Shown: positions 24,747 to 33,500 of the stretch, piece by piece
How the letters are laid out: every line of letters begins with the position of its first letter
How positions within the stretch are numbered: the first letter of the stretch is position 1
NCBI GenBank assembly: GCA_963698405.1
Contig: CAVOQT010000002.1
Span: 310,001-374,000, forward strand
Reading direction: 5' to 3'
Source: SHZI01 sp963698405
Lineage (GTDB): Bacteria > Pseudomonadota > Gammaproteobacteria > Steroidobacterales > GCA-2729495
DNA: 64,000 nucleotides
Notes under the pieces: generated by a model
What the model was told of the DNA's origin: nothing
What the model saw: the letters and a program-made list of their open reading frames with translations, nothing else
Databases searched by the model: none
Translations under genes and position numbers: made by a program

Positions 24747-25172
24747 CTATCGACTGACGAGGGCAGCGCGCAGCCGTGCAGCCTGTTCGGCAAGCATGGC
24801 CGGGTCTGCAAAGCCGCTGCCGTGCCGTTGCAGGGGACGGCCGGCATAGCGCGGAATCACATGCAGGTGAAAGTGAAATACGGTCTGGCCTGCCTCTGCG
24901 CCGTTGAACTGCATCAGCGTGATGCCGTCAGCCTGAAAAACATCGCGTATCGTTTCTGCGACCTGTTTGCCAGTGCGCATCACGGCAGTCGCAAACGCCT
25001 GATCGAGCTCAAATATGTTCTCGGCCGCAGACTTCGGGATCACCAGTGCGTGACCCTCGGATTGCGGCATCACATCGAGGATGGCGATGGTCCGCTCATC
25101 TTCAAAGAATTTCTGCGCCGGTATTTCACCACGCAGGATTTTGGCGAAGATATTGTTCTGGTCGTAGGCCAT
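24747..25172 (-). CDS. HIT-family (histidine triad) nucleotide-binding protein
   Basis: The protein is 141 aa. The catalytic triad HFHLHVIPR has H100, H102 and H104. The N-terminal FAKILRGEIPAQKFFEDE is typical of HinT-like purine phosphoramidases. The C-terminal tail (about 110-141) is longer than in E. coli HinT (119 aa), closer to the HIT branch of about 140 aa. The exact substrate is unknown. It converges with crcB (27 bp) and diverges from the thioesterase gene. Confidence 0.92.
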   Translation of the reverse strand: MAYDQNNIFAKILRGEIPAQKFFEDERTIAILDVMPQSEGHALVIPKSAAENIFELDQAFATAVMRTGKQVAETIRDVFQADGITLMQFNGAEAGQTVFHFHLHVIPRYAGRPLQRHGSGFADPAMLAEQAARLRAALVSR

Positions 25173-25253
25173 GGCGTACTCCTGCGGTCAGAGCCGACTC
25201 AATCAAGTGCTTTCAGTCCTGATGCGGACTAGGATAAGAGCCCAACCTGCACA

Positions 25254-25691
25254 GTGACAAGGCCGGTGCATGACTTGAACGAACAACGCATACGCTCTGA
25301 CGCCAATCGCTGCTTTGTCTGCGGTCCGGGCAATCCCCGCGGCCTGCAACTGCTGTTTCATATCGATGATGGCGAAGTTTGCCGTGCGGAATTTACCCCC
25401 GGGCCGGATCATGTCGGCTACGACACCCTGACCCACGGCGGCATCCTGTTCTGCGCGCTGGATGATGTGATGGCGAACTGGCTGTTTCTGAAGGGCTCGC
25501 GGGCGCATACCGCCCGTTGCGAGATTCGCTATCGGCAACCGCTGACCACTGGTACGACGATTCAGCTGGAAGGCCGTCTGATGCGGCGCAAGGGCAAGGT
25601 TGCCTTCATGCAGGGCCTTGCGTTGAAAGCCAGTGACCGCAGCGTCGTCGCTGAGGCCGATGCGAGCTTCATGATCGTCAGCGAAGAATAA
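25254..25691 (+). CDS. PaaI-type hotdog thioesterase
   Basis: The protein is 145 aa with a single hotdog fold. It begins with a Cys-containing segment NRCFVCGPGNPRGLQL, typical of one uncharacterised PaaI-like subgroup. The central helix DTLTHGGILFCALDDVMAN carries the HGG and the Asp expected for acyl-CoA hydrolysis. The substrate is unknown. GTG 25254 is the first in-frame start; GTG 25266 and TTG 25275 are alternatives. It is followed by a bidirectional hairpin terminator. Confidence 0.87.
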   Translation: MTRPVHDLNEQRIRSDANRCFVCGPGNPRGLQLLFHIDDGEVCRAEFTPGPDHVGYDTLTHGGILFCALDDVMANWLFLKGSRAHTARCEIRYRQPLTTGTTIQLEGRLMRRKGKVAFMQGLALKASDRSVVAEADASFMIVSEE

Positions 25692-25715
25692 CGGCGCTGC
25701 ATGAACAGCGCCGTT
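25690..25715. terminator. Bidirectional hairpin terminator
   Basis: AACGGCGCTG-CATGAA-CAGCGCCGTT is a perfect 10-bp stem with a 6-nt loop, between the convergent thioesterase and DUF1330 genes. The AA/TT ends give a short A/T-rich edge on either side. Confidence 0.75.
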
Positions 25716-25723
25716 GGTCTGAC

Positions 25724-26029
25724 TCAGGCGGCTGGCGGAGACTCGAAAAAGCCGATGTCATAGATGCCGGTGCCTTCGCGCAGCGGTTTGCAGTCTTTCT
25801 GGTATGCGTCGCTGTCGTAGAACGCATTGAGGTTCTCCATGCTGGGAAACTCAAGGATGATCATGGCCTTTTTCTCGAGCAGCGTGCCGGAAACGACCTT
25901 GGGCGACTTGCCCCTGATCAAATACTTGCCGCCATGCGAGCGGGCGAGCCTGGCAGACTCCTCGGTGTACTTCTTGAAATTTGGACCAGGGTTGGTCACT
26001 TCTACCACTGAGACGATATAGGCGGGCAT
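25724..26029 (-). CDS. DUF1330 family protein
   Basis: The protein is 101 aa with a ferredoxin-like dimeric alpha/beta-barrel fold expected from the family. Motifs are MPAYIVSVVEVTNP, KYLIRGKSPKVVSG, KAMIILEFPSMENLNAFYDSDAYQ and LREGTGIYDIGFFE. No biochemical role is established. ATG 26029 gives the usual family N-terminus. It stands alone between a terminator and the peptide-transporter gene, 62 bp away on the same strand. Confidence 0.9.
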   Translation of the reverse strand: MPAYIVSVVEVTNPGPNFKKYTEESARLARSHGGKYLIRGKSPKVVSGTLLEKKAMIILEFPSMENLNAFYDSDAYQKDCKPLREGTGIYDIGFFESPPAA

Positions 26030-26091
26030 TGGGCTTTTCTCCCGTATTTGATATGCAGGGCTGCCATTATCCGCGCAGCCAGGACGGTCGG

Positions 26092-27609
26092 CTATCTGAC
26101 CGACCCCATGAGTCTGCGCAGTGGTCGAAGCAGCAGAAGCAGCAGAATCCCGCTGCCGCAAGTCATGAAGACGATCTGCGTGTACAGCGCGGGCATCGCA
26201 TCGATCGAATCGGCGCTGAAACGTCCGGCTGCAAGCCCGGCAATCAGATTGCCGATCGCTGAAGTCAGGAACCAGACGCCCATCATCTGTCCCACATAGC
26301 GGCGGGGCGCGAGCTTCGTGGTGACGCTGAGCCCGACCGGGCTCAGCGTCAGCTCAGCGATGGTGTGCAGCAGATAGGTTGTCATCAGCCAGGTCGGCAA
26401 CACTTTTTCCCCGTTACCGACCAGTCCGGCAGCCACGATCATCACGGTGAAGCCTGCGCCCAGCACCAGCAGGCCGCAGGCAAATTTAACCGGTGTGCGC
26501 GGCTCAAGCCCGTGCGCTGCAAGCCGCACCCAGAGCATTGCGAACACCGGCGCAAGGGCAATGATGAATATCGGGTTCAGGGTCTGGAACCAGCCGGTCG
26601 GGATTTCGAAACCGCCGAATGTCCGTTCGGTAAAGCGCTCGGCAAAAAGATTGAGAGTGGATCCTGCCTGCTCGAACCCAGCCCAGAACATGGCTGCCGC
26701 CATGCTGAGTATGAAGATGGCGATGACCTGGTTGCGTTCACCTTGCTCCAGTCCGCCAAAGCGCAGCAGATACGCCAGATAAAGCGCGCCAAACAGGACA
26801 ATCACAATGGTCGTGCGCCCGGCCAGCGCAACCGCATCGACTTTGATAAACCCGGTCAGCAGTAGTCCGGCACTTATCACCACAATGGCCAGGCCGATCG
26901 TCACGCGTCGCCAGGCAGAACGGAGCGCCGCGCGATCTGCCGGGTTCCCGGCACGCAGGGAAGGGTACTTGCCGGCCTCGCCGAGCAGGGGCTGGCTGTA
27001 ATGGAAATAGATGAGCCCGAAGAGCATGCCGATCCCGGCGGCCGCAAAGCCCCAGTGCCAGCCGAAGAGCGCGCTCTCGCCCAGCGTGCTGCAGATCAGA
27101 GGGCCGATCGCAGCGCCGAGATTGATGCCCATGTAGTAGAGCGTAAAGCCCGCATCACGACGCGCATCACCGGGTGGGTAAAGCTCGCCCACGACTGCAC
27201 TGATGTTGGGCTTCAGCAGTCCCGTCCCCAGCGTGACCAGCAGCAGGCCGCAAAAGAAGGTATATACGGACGGTATCGCCAGCGTGAAGTGCCCGAGCAT
27301 GATGACGATGCCGCCATACCAGATCGCGCGCCGGGCACCGAGCAGACGGTCAGCGATCCAGCCGCCGGGCAAGGCCACCATATAGACGGCTGCGGTATAC
27401 AGCCCGTAGATTGCCGTGGCCGTCGCATCCGTCAGGCCCAGGCCGCCGTCTTCTATGGACGCCACCATGAACAGCACCAGCAGGGCACGCATTCCGTAGT
27501 AGCTGAAGCGTTCCCACAACTCGGTAAAGAACAGCGTACGCAGGCCTGCCGGATGGTGCGCTCCGTTCAGAGCTCTGCCATGCGCTGTCGTGGATGGTGG
27601 GCTGCTCAT
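26092..27609 (-). CDS. POT-family proton-coupled peptide transporter
   Basis: The protein is 505 aa with 14 predicted membrane helices. The first helix contains the POT signature TELWERFSYYGMRALLVLF, which includes the E-x-x-E-R proton-coupling motif. A second signature lies near LLVTLGTGLLKPNISAVVGELY. The family imports di- and tripeptides with protons. It lies 20 bp downstream of tatC. Together with the oligopeptide ABC transporter nearby, it suggests an organism that feeds on peptides. Confidence 0.93.
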   Translation of the reverse strand: MSSPPSTTAHGRALNGAHHPAGLRTLFFTELWERFSYYGMRALLVLFMVASIEDGGLGLTDATATAIYGLYTAAVYMVALPGGWIADRLLGARRAIWYGGIVIMLGHFTLAIPSVYTFFCGLLLVTLGTGLLKPNISAVVGELYPPGDARRDAGFTLYYMGINLGAAIGPLICSTLGESALFGWHWGFAAAGIGMLFGLIYFHYSQPLLGEAGKYPSLRAGNPADRAALRSAWRRVTIGLAIVVISAGLLLTGFIKVDAVALAGRTTIVIVLFGALYLAYLLRFGGLEQGERNQVIAIFILSMAAAMFWAGFEQAGSTLNLFAERFTERTFGGFEIPTGWFQTLNPIFIIALAPVFAMLWVRLAAHGLEPRTPVKFACGLLVLGAGFTVMIVAAGLVGNGEKVLPTWLMTTYLLHTIAELTLSPVGLSVTTKLAPRRYVGQMMGVWFLTSAIGNLIAGLAAGRFSADSIDAMPALYTQIVFMTCGSGILLLLLLRPLRRLMGSVR

Positions 27610-27629
27610 CAGGGATTACGCAACCGCAT

Positions 27630-28409
27630 TCAGGCGGGCTTGTCGCTGGTGTTGTCGGTTTTTGCAGGCCGCGAAAGCAGACGGGCCATAAGGATGCCGC
27701 ACTCGTAGAGCAGATACATCGGAATGGCGAGCAGCGTCTGTGAAAGCACGTCCGGTGGCGTCAACACCATGCCCAGGACAAAGGCGCCAAGAAAAACATA
27801 TTGCCGGTTCTTGCGCAGCGTATCGATGCTCACCATGCCGACCATGACCAGCAGCACGGTCACTACCGGCACCTCAAAGGCGAAACCGAAAGCGATAAAC
27901 AGCACGAGTACAAAATCCAGATAGCGGCTGATATCTGTCATTACCTGCACGTTATCTGGTGCTGCCGCCGTGAAGAAGCCGAACATCACCGGGAAGATCA
28001 CAAAGTAGGCGAAGACGACACCCAGATAGAAGAGCGCTACGCTTGAGATGAGCAGCGGAACGGCCAGCCGCTTCTCACGACGGTACAGCCCGGGTGCGAC
28101 AAATGCCCAGATCTGATAAAGCACTGCAGGAATGGCCAGCATGATCGCCACATAGAAGCTCGTCTTGAAAGGCGTGAGGAACGGTGATGCCACATCTGTG
28201 GCGATCATCGTTGAGCCCTTGGGCAATTGCGCCACCAGTGGGCGGGCTACGGCTTCAAATACCTTTTGGGTGAATGGCAGCAGGCAGACAAAAACACCAA
28301 GCACTGCCCCTCCGGCCTTCAGCAGGCGCGAGCGCAACTCCAGCAGGTGCGACATCAGACTGGCTTCAGGCAGCTGTTCCGGAGAATCGGCGTGATTATC
28401 GTCGGCCAT
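27630..28409 (-). CDS. tatC: Sec-independent protein translocase TatC
   Basis: TatC is the six-helix core receptor for twin-arginine signal peptides. The protein is 259 aa. The N-terminal SLMSHLLELRSRLL contains the conserved Glu-Leu-Arg of the cytoplasmic tip, and the first periplasmic loop, F-x-x-x-x-K-x-S-F, reads FLTPFKTSFYVAI. It follows tatA and tatB in the standard order, 74 bp after tatB. Confidence 0.98.
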   Translation of the reverse strand: MADDNHADSPEQLPEASLMSHLLELRSRLLKAGGAVLGVFVCLLPFTQKVFEAVARPLVAQLPKGSTMIATDVASPFLTPFKTSFYVAIMLAIPAVLYQIWAFVAPGLYRREKRLAVPLLISSVALFYLGVVFAYFVIFPVMFGFFTAAAPDNVQVMTDISRYLDFVLVLFIAFGFAFEVPVVTVLLVMVGMVSIDTLRKNRQYVFLGAFVLGMVLTPPDVLSQTLLAIPMYLLYECGILMARLLSRPAKTDNTSDKPA

Positions 28410-28483
28410 GAAATGCCAGCGAAGCTAAAAAACTGCAGGGAAGCGACAAGGGAAAGCGCGCGTATGCCGATGGATTGCCAGCG

Positions 28484-28840
28484 TCACGACAACTGTGATC
28501 CGCGAGCCGGCTCAGCTGCTTCGGTGGCTGAGCCGGTGCTTTCGGCTGTGGGCGCCTGCTCCGTATCGGCCGGGATCAGGTCGTTTACGCCTGGCCGGCT
28601 GAATGCAGGGACGTTTCCATCGACGGGTGTTTGGCTGGCGGCAGGGTTGCTGTTGGCAGCTCTGCGCTCCTCGGCTTCGATTTCATCGCGAATCTGATCG
28701 GTGAACGTGCGTGCCATCCGCCGTGCCTGCCCGGCATAGCGACCGAGCTGATCGGCAACCTTCGGCAGCTTTTCAGGACCGAGGACGATCAGTCCAAGGC
28801 CAAACAGCAGGGCCAGCTCCCAGAAACCGATTTCGAACAT
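28484..28840 (-). CDS. tatB: Sec-independent protein translocase TatB
   Basis: TatB partners TatC in signal-peptide recognition. The protein is 118 aa with an N-terminal helix MFEIGFWELALLFGLGLIVLGPEKLP, including the Glu and Gly-Pro hinge. An amphipathic helix follows (VADQLGRYAGQARRMARTF), then a long acidic, Pro/Ala-rich tail. It lies 25 bp after tatA. Confidence 0.96.
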   Translation of the reverse strand: MFEIGFWELALLFGLGLIVLGPEKLPKVADQLGRYAGQARRMARTFTDQIRDEIEAEERRAANSNPAASQTPVDGNVPAFSRPGVNDLIPADTEQAPTAESTGSATEAAEPARGSQLS

Positions 28841-28865
28841 GATCGTGGGTCAGTGTCAGGGATAC

Positions 28866-29111
28866 TCAGGCTTTGCCGTGGTGATCGGCTTCATGTTTAT
28901 GCTTGGCTGATTCCGAAAACTCGGCATCTGGCTGACTGATCTGCTTTGGATCGCTGGGCGGCTGTTCTGCATCGTTCATGGCTTTGCGAAAGCCCTTGAC
29001 CGCGCCGCCGAGATCCGTGCCGATGTTCTTCAGGTGCTTGGTCCCGAAGATGGCAATGACGATGGCCAGAACAATAAGTAGTTGCCAGATGCTGATGCCG
29101 CCGAGACCCAT
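28866..29111 (-). CDS. tatA: Sec-independent protein translocase TatA
   Basis: TatA oligomers form the protein-conducting part of the Tat system. The protein is 81 aa with a membrane helix (ISIWQLLIVLAIVIAIFGTKHL), the hinge F-G-T-K, an amphipathic helix KNIGTDLGGAVKGFRKAM, and a His-rich tail (HKHEADHHGKA). It is the first gene of tatABC and starts 127 bp after dtd, so it may have its own promoter. Confidence 0.97.
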   Translation of the reverse strand: MGLGGISIWQLLIVLAIVIAIFGTKHLKNIGTDLGGAVKGFRKAMNDAEQPPSDPKQISQPDAEFSESAKHKHEADHHGKA

Positions 29112-29238
29112 GATGGTTTCTCCCGTGAAAGCGAAGCGTGTACGCAGGGTTATAAGGATACCCTAAGCGGTTAGGATAGTCGGATCACCGCACTGCCGGG
29201 TGACGAACCTCAAGCTTTGCATACATGCTGCCTTGCGC

Positions 29239-29685
29239 TCAGCTATGTGAAATCTGCAGCAAGAAGGTTGCGGGGCCCGTATTGATCAGCTCAATGTCCA
29301 TATTCGCGCCAAATTGGCCGATCTGCGTCGGGCAGCCCAGAGCTGTGGCGCTTGCTGCAAGCTGCCTGAACAGGGCCTCGCCAAGCCCGGGATCCGCGGC
29401 CCGCTCAAAACCTGGCCGGTTGCCCCGAGAGGTATCCGCCAGCAGGGTGAACTGTGGCACCAGCAGCAGTTCGCCACCGCTATCCCGGAGGCTCAGGTTC
29501 ATGCGATCAGCGGCATCGGGGAAGATCCGGTATGCATACAGCCGTTCGGCAAGCCGGACTGCTTGTGCCGGTGTATCGGCCCGCTCCACGCCGACAAACA
29601 CCAGCAGACCTGGGCCGATCCCGGCAATTTGCTGGCCATCGACCGTGACAGAGGCCTTTTTGACCCTTTGCAGCAGAGCAATCAT
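29239..29685 (-). CDS. dtd: D-aminoacyl-tRNA deacylase
   Basis: Dtd removes D-amino acids (and Gly from tRNA-Ala) from mischarged tRNAs. The protein is 148 aa (E. coli 145). It starts MIALLQRVKKASVTVDG and has the active-site motifs SGGELLLVPQFTL (the SQ-like region) and the GP-containing NTGPATFLLQ near the C-terminus. ATG 29685 is the only plausible start. It lies upstream of tatABC on the same strand. Confidence 0.96.
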   Translation of the reverse strand: MIALLQRVKKASVTVDGQQIAGIGPGLLVFVGVERADTPAQAVRLAERLYAYRIFPDAADRMNLSLRDSGGELLLVPQFTLLADTSRGNRPGFERAADPGLGEALFRQLAASATALGCPTQIGQFGANMDIELINTGPATFLLQISHS

Positions 29686-29823
29686 CGGGTTTTATCCCAC
29701 AAAATATGATTCCTGTCGGTATTTGTGATGGTCTTGCCCACCGTGTCTTTTTAATGACAAAAGTGGTTTTTTTAATTTAAATACGGCTTTTTTATAAACT
29801 TAAGTGGGATATTTATCTCTAAA
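29686..29823 (+). promoter_or_regulatory. AT-rich promoter region of the oligopeptide transporter operon
   Basis: This 138-bp gap between divergent dtd and the binding-protein gene is much more AT-rich than its surroundings, with several T-runs. TATAAA at 29793-29798 could be a -10 element, 26 bp before the coding start. No operator of a named regulator was recognised. Confidence 0.4.
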
Positions 29824-31656
29824 ATGAGTTCTAGCGTGCAGAATTTCGTATTGATGTCCGTTCTGGTTCTTGTGGTTGCTTTGACGGTCGGCTGTAGCTC
29901 AGATGAATCTCTTGAGCAGCGCTTGCCCTCACCGGCCCTGAAAACCTATCGCCACGCCATGGACCAGGCCCCCACCAGTCTGGACCCAACCCAGGCCGCC
30001 AATGTTTACGCGAACCATGTGGTCGTCAATGCCTACGATACGCTCTACGCCTACAAGTACCTCGCACGTCCTTATCAGTTAAAGCCCAATCTTGCAGCTG
30101 ACTTTCCGGCGGTATCTGCCGATGGACTGACCTACACCATCCAAATCAAGCGTGGCGTCCGCTTCATCGATGACCCCTGCTTTCCGGATGGGCGCGGCCG
30201 CGAGCTGGTGGCTGAAGATGTCGTCTACTCGATCAAGCGCCAGTTTGACCCCAGGAACCAACCGCAGGGGGCTTGGCTCTGGCAGGGACGTATTGCAGGA
30301 CTCGATGAGTGGAAGGCAGCTGGCGCCGACTATGACCAACCGGTATCCGGTCTGCGCGCGACCGACAGATACACCCTCGAGATACAGCTCACCCGTCCTT
30401 ATCCGCAGCTTGCCGATACCTTTGCACAGGGATACTCGGCGGTCGTCCCGCGCGAGGCGGCCGAAGAGTATGGCAAGGCGCTGGGTGTGCATCCGGTCGG
30501 TTCGGGACCATTCCGCCTGCTCAGTTACGACTCCTCACGTGTCGTGATGGAGCGCAATGCCTACTATCGCCAGGAGCCGGTCGATCTGCGCGCCGAGGGT
30601 TACGATCCCGCTACCCAGGCCTATACCGGTATTGAAGCGATCGAAGGCCGTTCACCGCCGTTCATCGATCGCCTCGAGATCGACTTCATCACCGAGTCGA
30701 GTGCCGCCTGGACCTCCTTCAGCAAAGGCAATGAAGTCCAATTCGCCACGGTGCCGGTTGAACAGATCGACCGTGTGCTGGCTTCGAAAACACCGATACG
30801 CCTGCAGCCGCAATATGCCGAGCGCTTTCATGTGTACTCAAACCTTGAAGCAGGCTTCGTGTTCACCGCCTTCAATATGGACTTCCCTGAGTTCGGCTAT
30901 AACCCTGACCCGGAGCGCAACCGGCGCAATCAGGCGCTGCGCTGCGCGATCATCAAGGCCTATGACTGGGAAGCGCGCAATCAGAGCTGGTACTTTGGTC
31001 TTGCTACTTATTTCCCCGGCATCATCGTCCCCCTGAGTCCGGAGTTTGATCCGGACCTCTCCCGCGACAGCGTGACGCTGGACGTGGCCGGGGCGCGGCA
31101 ACTGTTGCGTGACAATGGCTGGACTGCAGAAAATCTGCCGCAGCTGGTCTACGGGACAACTGCGGGGGTTACCGAGCGGCTGTTCTTTGAACAGTTCCGG
31201 GCCTGGATGCGTGCGATCGGCTTTCCGCATGACAAGGTGGTGCGCAAGACCTTCGCCACCTTCGGCGATATTTCGCGTGCCTGGAAGCGTGGCGAGTTGC
31301 CGCTGGTGGCCAAGGGCTGGGGGCTGGACTACCCCGATGCGGAAAATACCTTGCAGCTGTTCTATGGCCCCAACGGTTCGCCCGGTTCAAACGATGCCAA
31401 TTATCGCAATCCCGAATACGACCGGCTTTACGAGCAGTCTTCGGTCATGCTGGCCTCACCGGAACGCACCGCGATCTATCGCCACATGAACCAGATGGTG
31501 ATCGATGATTGCGTCGCGATGACCGGCCTGTCACGTACCCGGATCTATCTCTGGCACAAGAATGTCATCGCTGTTCCGGATCGCGAAATTGTCGGCGGCT
31601 TCTTTCTGAAGTACGTTGACCTGAAGCCTCTCACTGACCCGGCACACAAAGGCTGA
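29824..31656 (+). CDS. Peptide ABC transporter, periplasmic substrate-binding lipoprotein (SBP family 5)
   Basis: The protein is 610 aa. A lipoprotein-type signal ends in VALTVGC (acylated Cys about 24), a slightly atypical lipobox. The SBP_bac_5 region shows TSLDPTQAANVYANHVVVNAYDTL and GVHPVGSGPFRLLSYDSSRVVMERN. It is larger than typical DppA/OppA (about 535-545 aa) owing to insertions in the middle. The first gene of a five-gene transporter operon, it captures oligopeptides or similar ligands; the exact substrate is unknown. ATG 29824 is preceded by an A-rich stretch without a strong Shine-Dalgarno. Confidence 0.93.
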   Translation: MSSSVQNFVLMSVLVLVVALTVGCSSDESLEQRLPSPALKTYRHAMDQAPTSLDPTQAANVYANHVVVNAYDTLYAYKYLARPYQLKPNLAADFPAVSADGLTYTIQIKRGVRFIDDPCFPDGRGRELVAEDVVYSIKRQFDPRNQPQGAWLWQGRIAGLDEWKAAGADYDQPVSGLRATDRYTLEIQLTRPYPQLADTFAQGYSAVVPREAAEEYGKALGVHPVGSGPFRLLSYDSSRVVMERNAYYRQEPVDLRAEGYDPATQAYTGIEAIEGRSPPFIDRLEIDFITESSAAWTSFSKGNEVQFATVPVEQIDRVLASKTPIRLQPQYAERFHVYSNLEAGFVFTAFNMDFPEFGYNPDPERNRRNQALRCAIIKAYDWEARNQSWYFGLATYFPGIIVPLSPEFDPDLSRDSVTLDVAGARQLLRDNGWTAENLPQLVYGTTAGVTERLFFEQFRAWMRAIGFPHDKVVRKTFATFGDISRAWKRGELPLVAKGWGLDYPDAENTLQLFYGPNGSPGSNDANYRNPEYDRLYEQSSVMLASPERTAIYRHMNQMVIDDCVAMTGLSRTRIYLWHKNVIAVPDREIVGGFFLKYVDLKPLTDPAHKG

Positions 31657-31659
31657 TCT

Positions 31660-32610
31660 GTGGAATTGATGCAGTACATGCTGCGCAAGCTGCTGAGCGG
31701 TATCCCGCTGATCCTGGGTGTCACGCTGGTCAGCTTTGCGCTGATGGTCTACTTCGGTCCCGACATGACCTATCAGTTGCTCGGCAAGAATCCGACTGCA
31801 GAGCAGATTATTGAGGTCCGGCATCAGCTTGGCTACGACCAGTCCTTTCTCCAGCGCTACCTGGAATATCTGTCCGAACTCGTCCGCCTGGATTTTGGCA
31901 GCACCTCGAGTGGTGAACCGGTCCGGGCGCTGCTGGCAAAAACCATCCCGGTCTCGCTGGTCCTGATCCTGCCCGGATTTCTGCTCGGCCACATCGTCGG
32001 CATATTGCTGGCGCTGGCGGCTGCCTTCTGGCGCGGACGCTGGCCAGACAAGCTCATCATGGCGATTGCAGTCATCGGCATGAGTGTCAGCTTTCTCATC
32101 GTGATCATCGCCTTCCAGATCCTGCTCTGCTCGAGTGATGGCCTGGATCTGTTTCCGGTACGTGGCTGGAACGTGCATTCCCTGGGCAGCTATCTCAGTT
32201 ATGTGGCCGTGCCGACCCTGGCAACGACTTTTGTGGCGCTGGGCTACGAGACCCGCTTCTTCCGGTCAGTTTTCGTTGAGGAAATGACCCGCGACTATGT
32301 GCGCACCGCGCGGGCCTTCGGTTTGTCCTCCCGGCGCATATTTTTTCGCAGCATTTTCAAGAACTGCCTGATTCCAATCATCACCCGCATCATGTTTTCG
32401 ATTCCGCAGGTGGCGATCGGCGGCAGCTTGCTGATCGAAAGCTATTTCGGTATTCCGGGTATCGGCAAGGCGACCTATGAGGCAATCATCACCGGCGATC
32501 AACCGGTGTTGAAGGCCGTCGTGAGTCTGACAGCGATTCTGTTCGTGTTTGTCATGATGCTGAACGACATCCTGTACCGTGCCGTCGACCCGCGCGTGTC
32601 CCTCAAATGA
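31660..32610 (+). CDS. Peptide ABC transporter permease (DppB/OppB type)
   Basis: The protein is 316 aa with six predicted helices. The binding-protein-dependent permease motif is YVRTARAFGLSSRRIFFRS (EAA loop that contacts the ATPases), and the end NDILYRAVDPRV is typical of DppB. GTG 31660 lies 3 bp after the binding-protein gene; ATG 31669 and 31678 are alternative starts. It overlaps the second permease gene by 4 bp. Confidence 0.95.
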   Translation: MELMQYMLRKLLSGIPLILGVTLVSFALMVYFGPDMTYQLLGKNPTAEQIIEVRHQLGYDQSFLQRYLEYLSELVRLDFGSTSSGEPVRALLAKTIPVSLVLILPGFLLGHIVGILLALAAAFWRGRWPDKLIMAIAVIGMSVSFLIVIIAFQILLCSSDGLDLFPVRGWNVHSLGSYLSYVAVPTLATTFVALGYETRFFRSVFVEEMTRDYVRTARAFGLSSRRIFFRSIFKNCLIPIITRIMFSIPQVAIGGSLLIESYFGIPGIGKATYEAIITGDQPVLKAVVSLTAILFVFVMMLNDILYRAVDPRVSLK

Positions 32611-33500
32611 ATGATCTGCAGCAGTCCGTCACGGAGTCGCGTGGCAGCCGTCTGCGTCATAGCCCGTGGCACAAGGTGTGGCGCAAGTTTCGCAGTGACC
32701 GGACCGGGGTGGCCGGTTGCGCTGCAGTCTTTGTCTATTTTCTTGCCGCGCTGGGTGTCTGGTGTGGCTGGTGGGGCACCGACTGGGCGGATCTCAGCGG
32801 CAGCAAGTGGGAACCGGTGTCGGCAGCGCACTGGTTCGGCACCAATATCATCGGCCAGGATATTTTTTCACGGGCGATTTATGCGACCTCCACCGCATTT
32901 GAAGTGGGCGTGGTGGTGGCTGTGCTGGCCACGCTGATCGGTGGCGTGCTGGGCGCCTTCGCGGGTTTTTTTACCGGCAGCTGGATCGATGAGTTGCTGC
33001 TGTGGCTGATGAACGTACTCGATGCGATTCCCTTCTACCTGTTCGTTGCTGCAGTCGCCTATTCACTGGCCGGCAGCCCGTATGCCATGCATGTGGCGAT
33101 GATCACCTCGTTCTGGATCGGTACCGCGCGGCTGGTGCGTGGCGAAGTCATCAAGCTGCGCAATATGGAATACATCGAGGCGGCGTATGCCATTGGCCTG
33201 TCACGCATGCGGATCATCTTCCGGCACATCCTGCCCAATACCTCGCACATTCTGCTGGTGCAGGCCTCGATCGCGTTCGTCAGCGCCATCAAAGCCGAAG
33301 TGATCCTGAGCTTTCTGGGTATAGGGATCCGGGACGGCATGAGCTGGGGCCTGATGATCGAGGAGAGTACCAAGGAGGTTCTGGCCGGGTTTTACAACAA
33401 TTTCATCGCGGCCTCCGTGCTGATGTTCGGTCTGGTAATGGCCTTCAATGCGCTGTCGGATGCCCTGCAGGACGCCATGGATCCGAGAAAAATCGCATGA
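32607..33500 (+). CDS. Peptide ABC transporter permease (DppC/OppC type)
   Basis: The protein is 297 aa. The N-terminal OppC extension includes WHKVWRKFRSDRTGVAG and HWFGTNIIGQDIFSRAIYAT. Five further helices follow, and the EAA loop is MEYIEAAYAIGLSRMRIIFRHILPN. The C-terminus ends in ALSDALQDAMDPR. It pairs with the preceding permease. Both ends overlap neighbouring genes by 4 bp, indicating one translationally coupled operon. Confidence 0.95.
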   Translation: MNDLQQSVTESRGSRLRHSPWHKVWRKFRSDRTGVAGCAAVFVYFLAALGVWCGWWGTDWADLSGSKWEPVSAAHWFGTNIIGQDIFSRAIYATSTAFEVGVVVAVLATLIGGVLGAFAGFFTGSWIDELLLWLMNVLDAIPFYLFVAAVAYSLAGSPYAMHVAMITSFWIGTARLVRGEVIKLRNMEYIEAAYAIGLSRMRIIFRHILPNTSHILLVQASIAFVSAIKAEVILSFLGIGIRDGMSWGLMIEESTKEVLAGFYNNFIAASVLMFGLVMAFNALSDALQDAMDPRKIA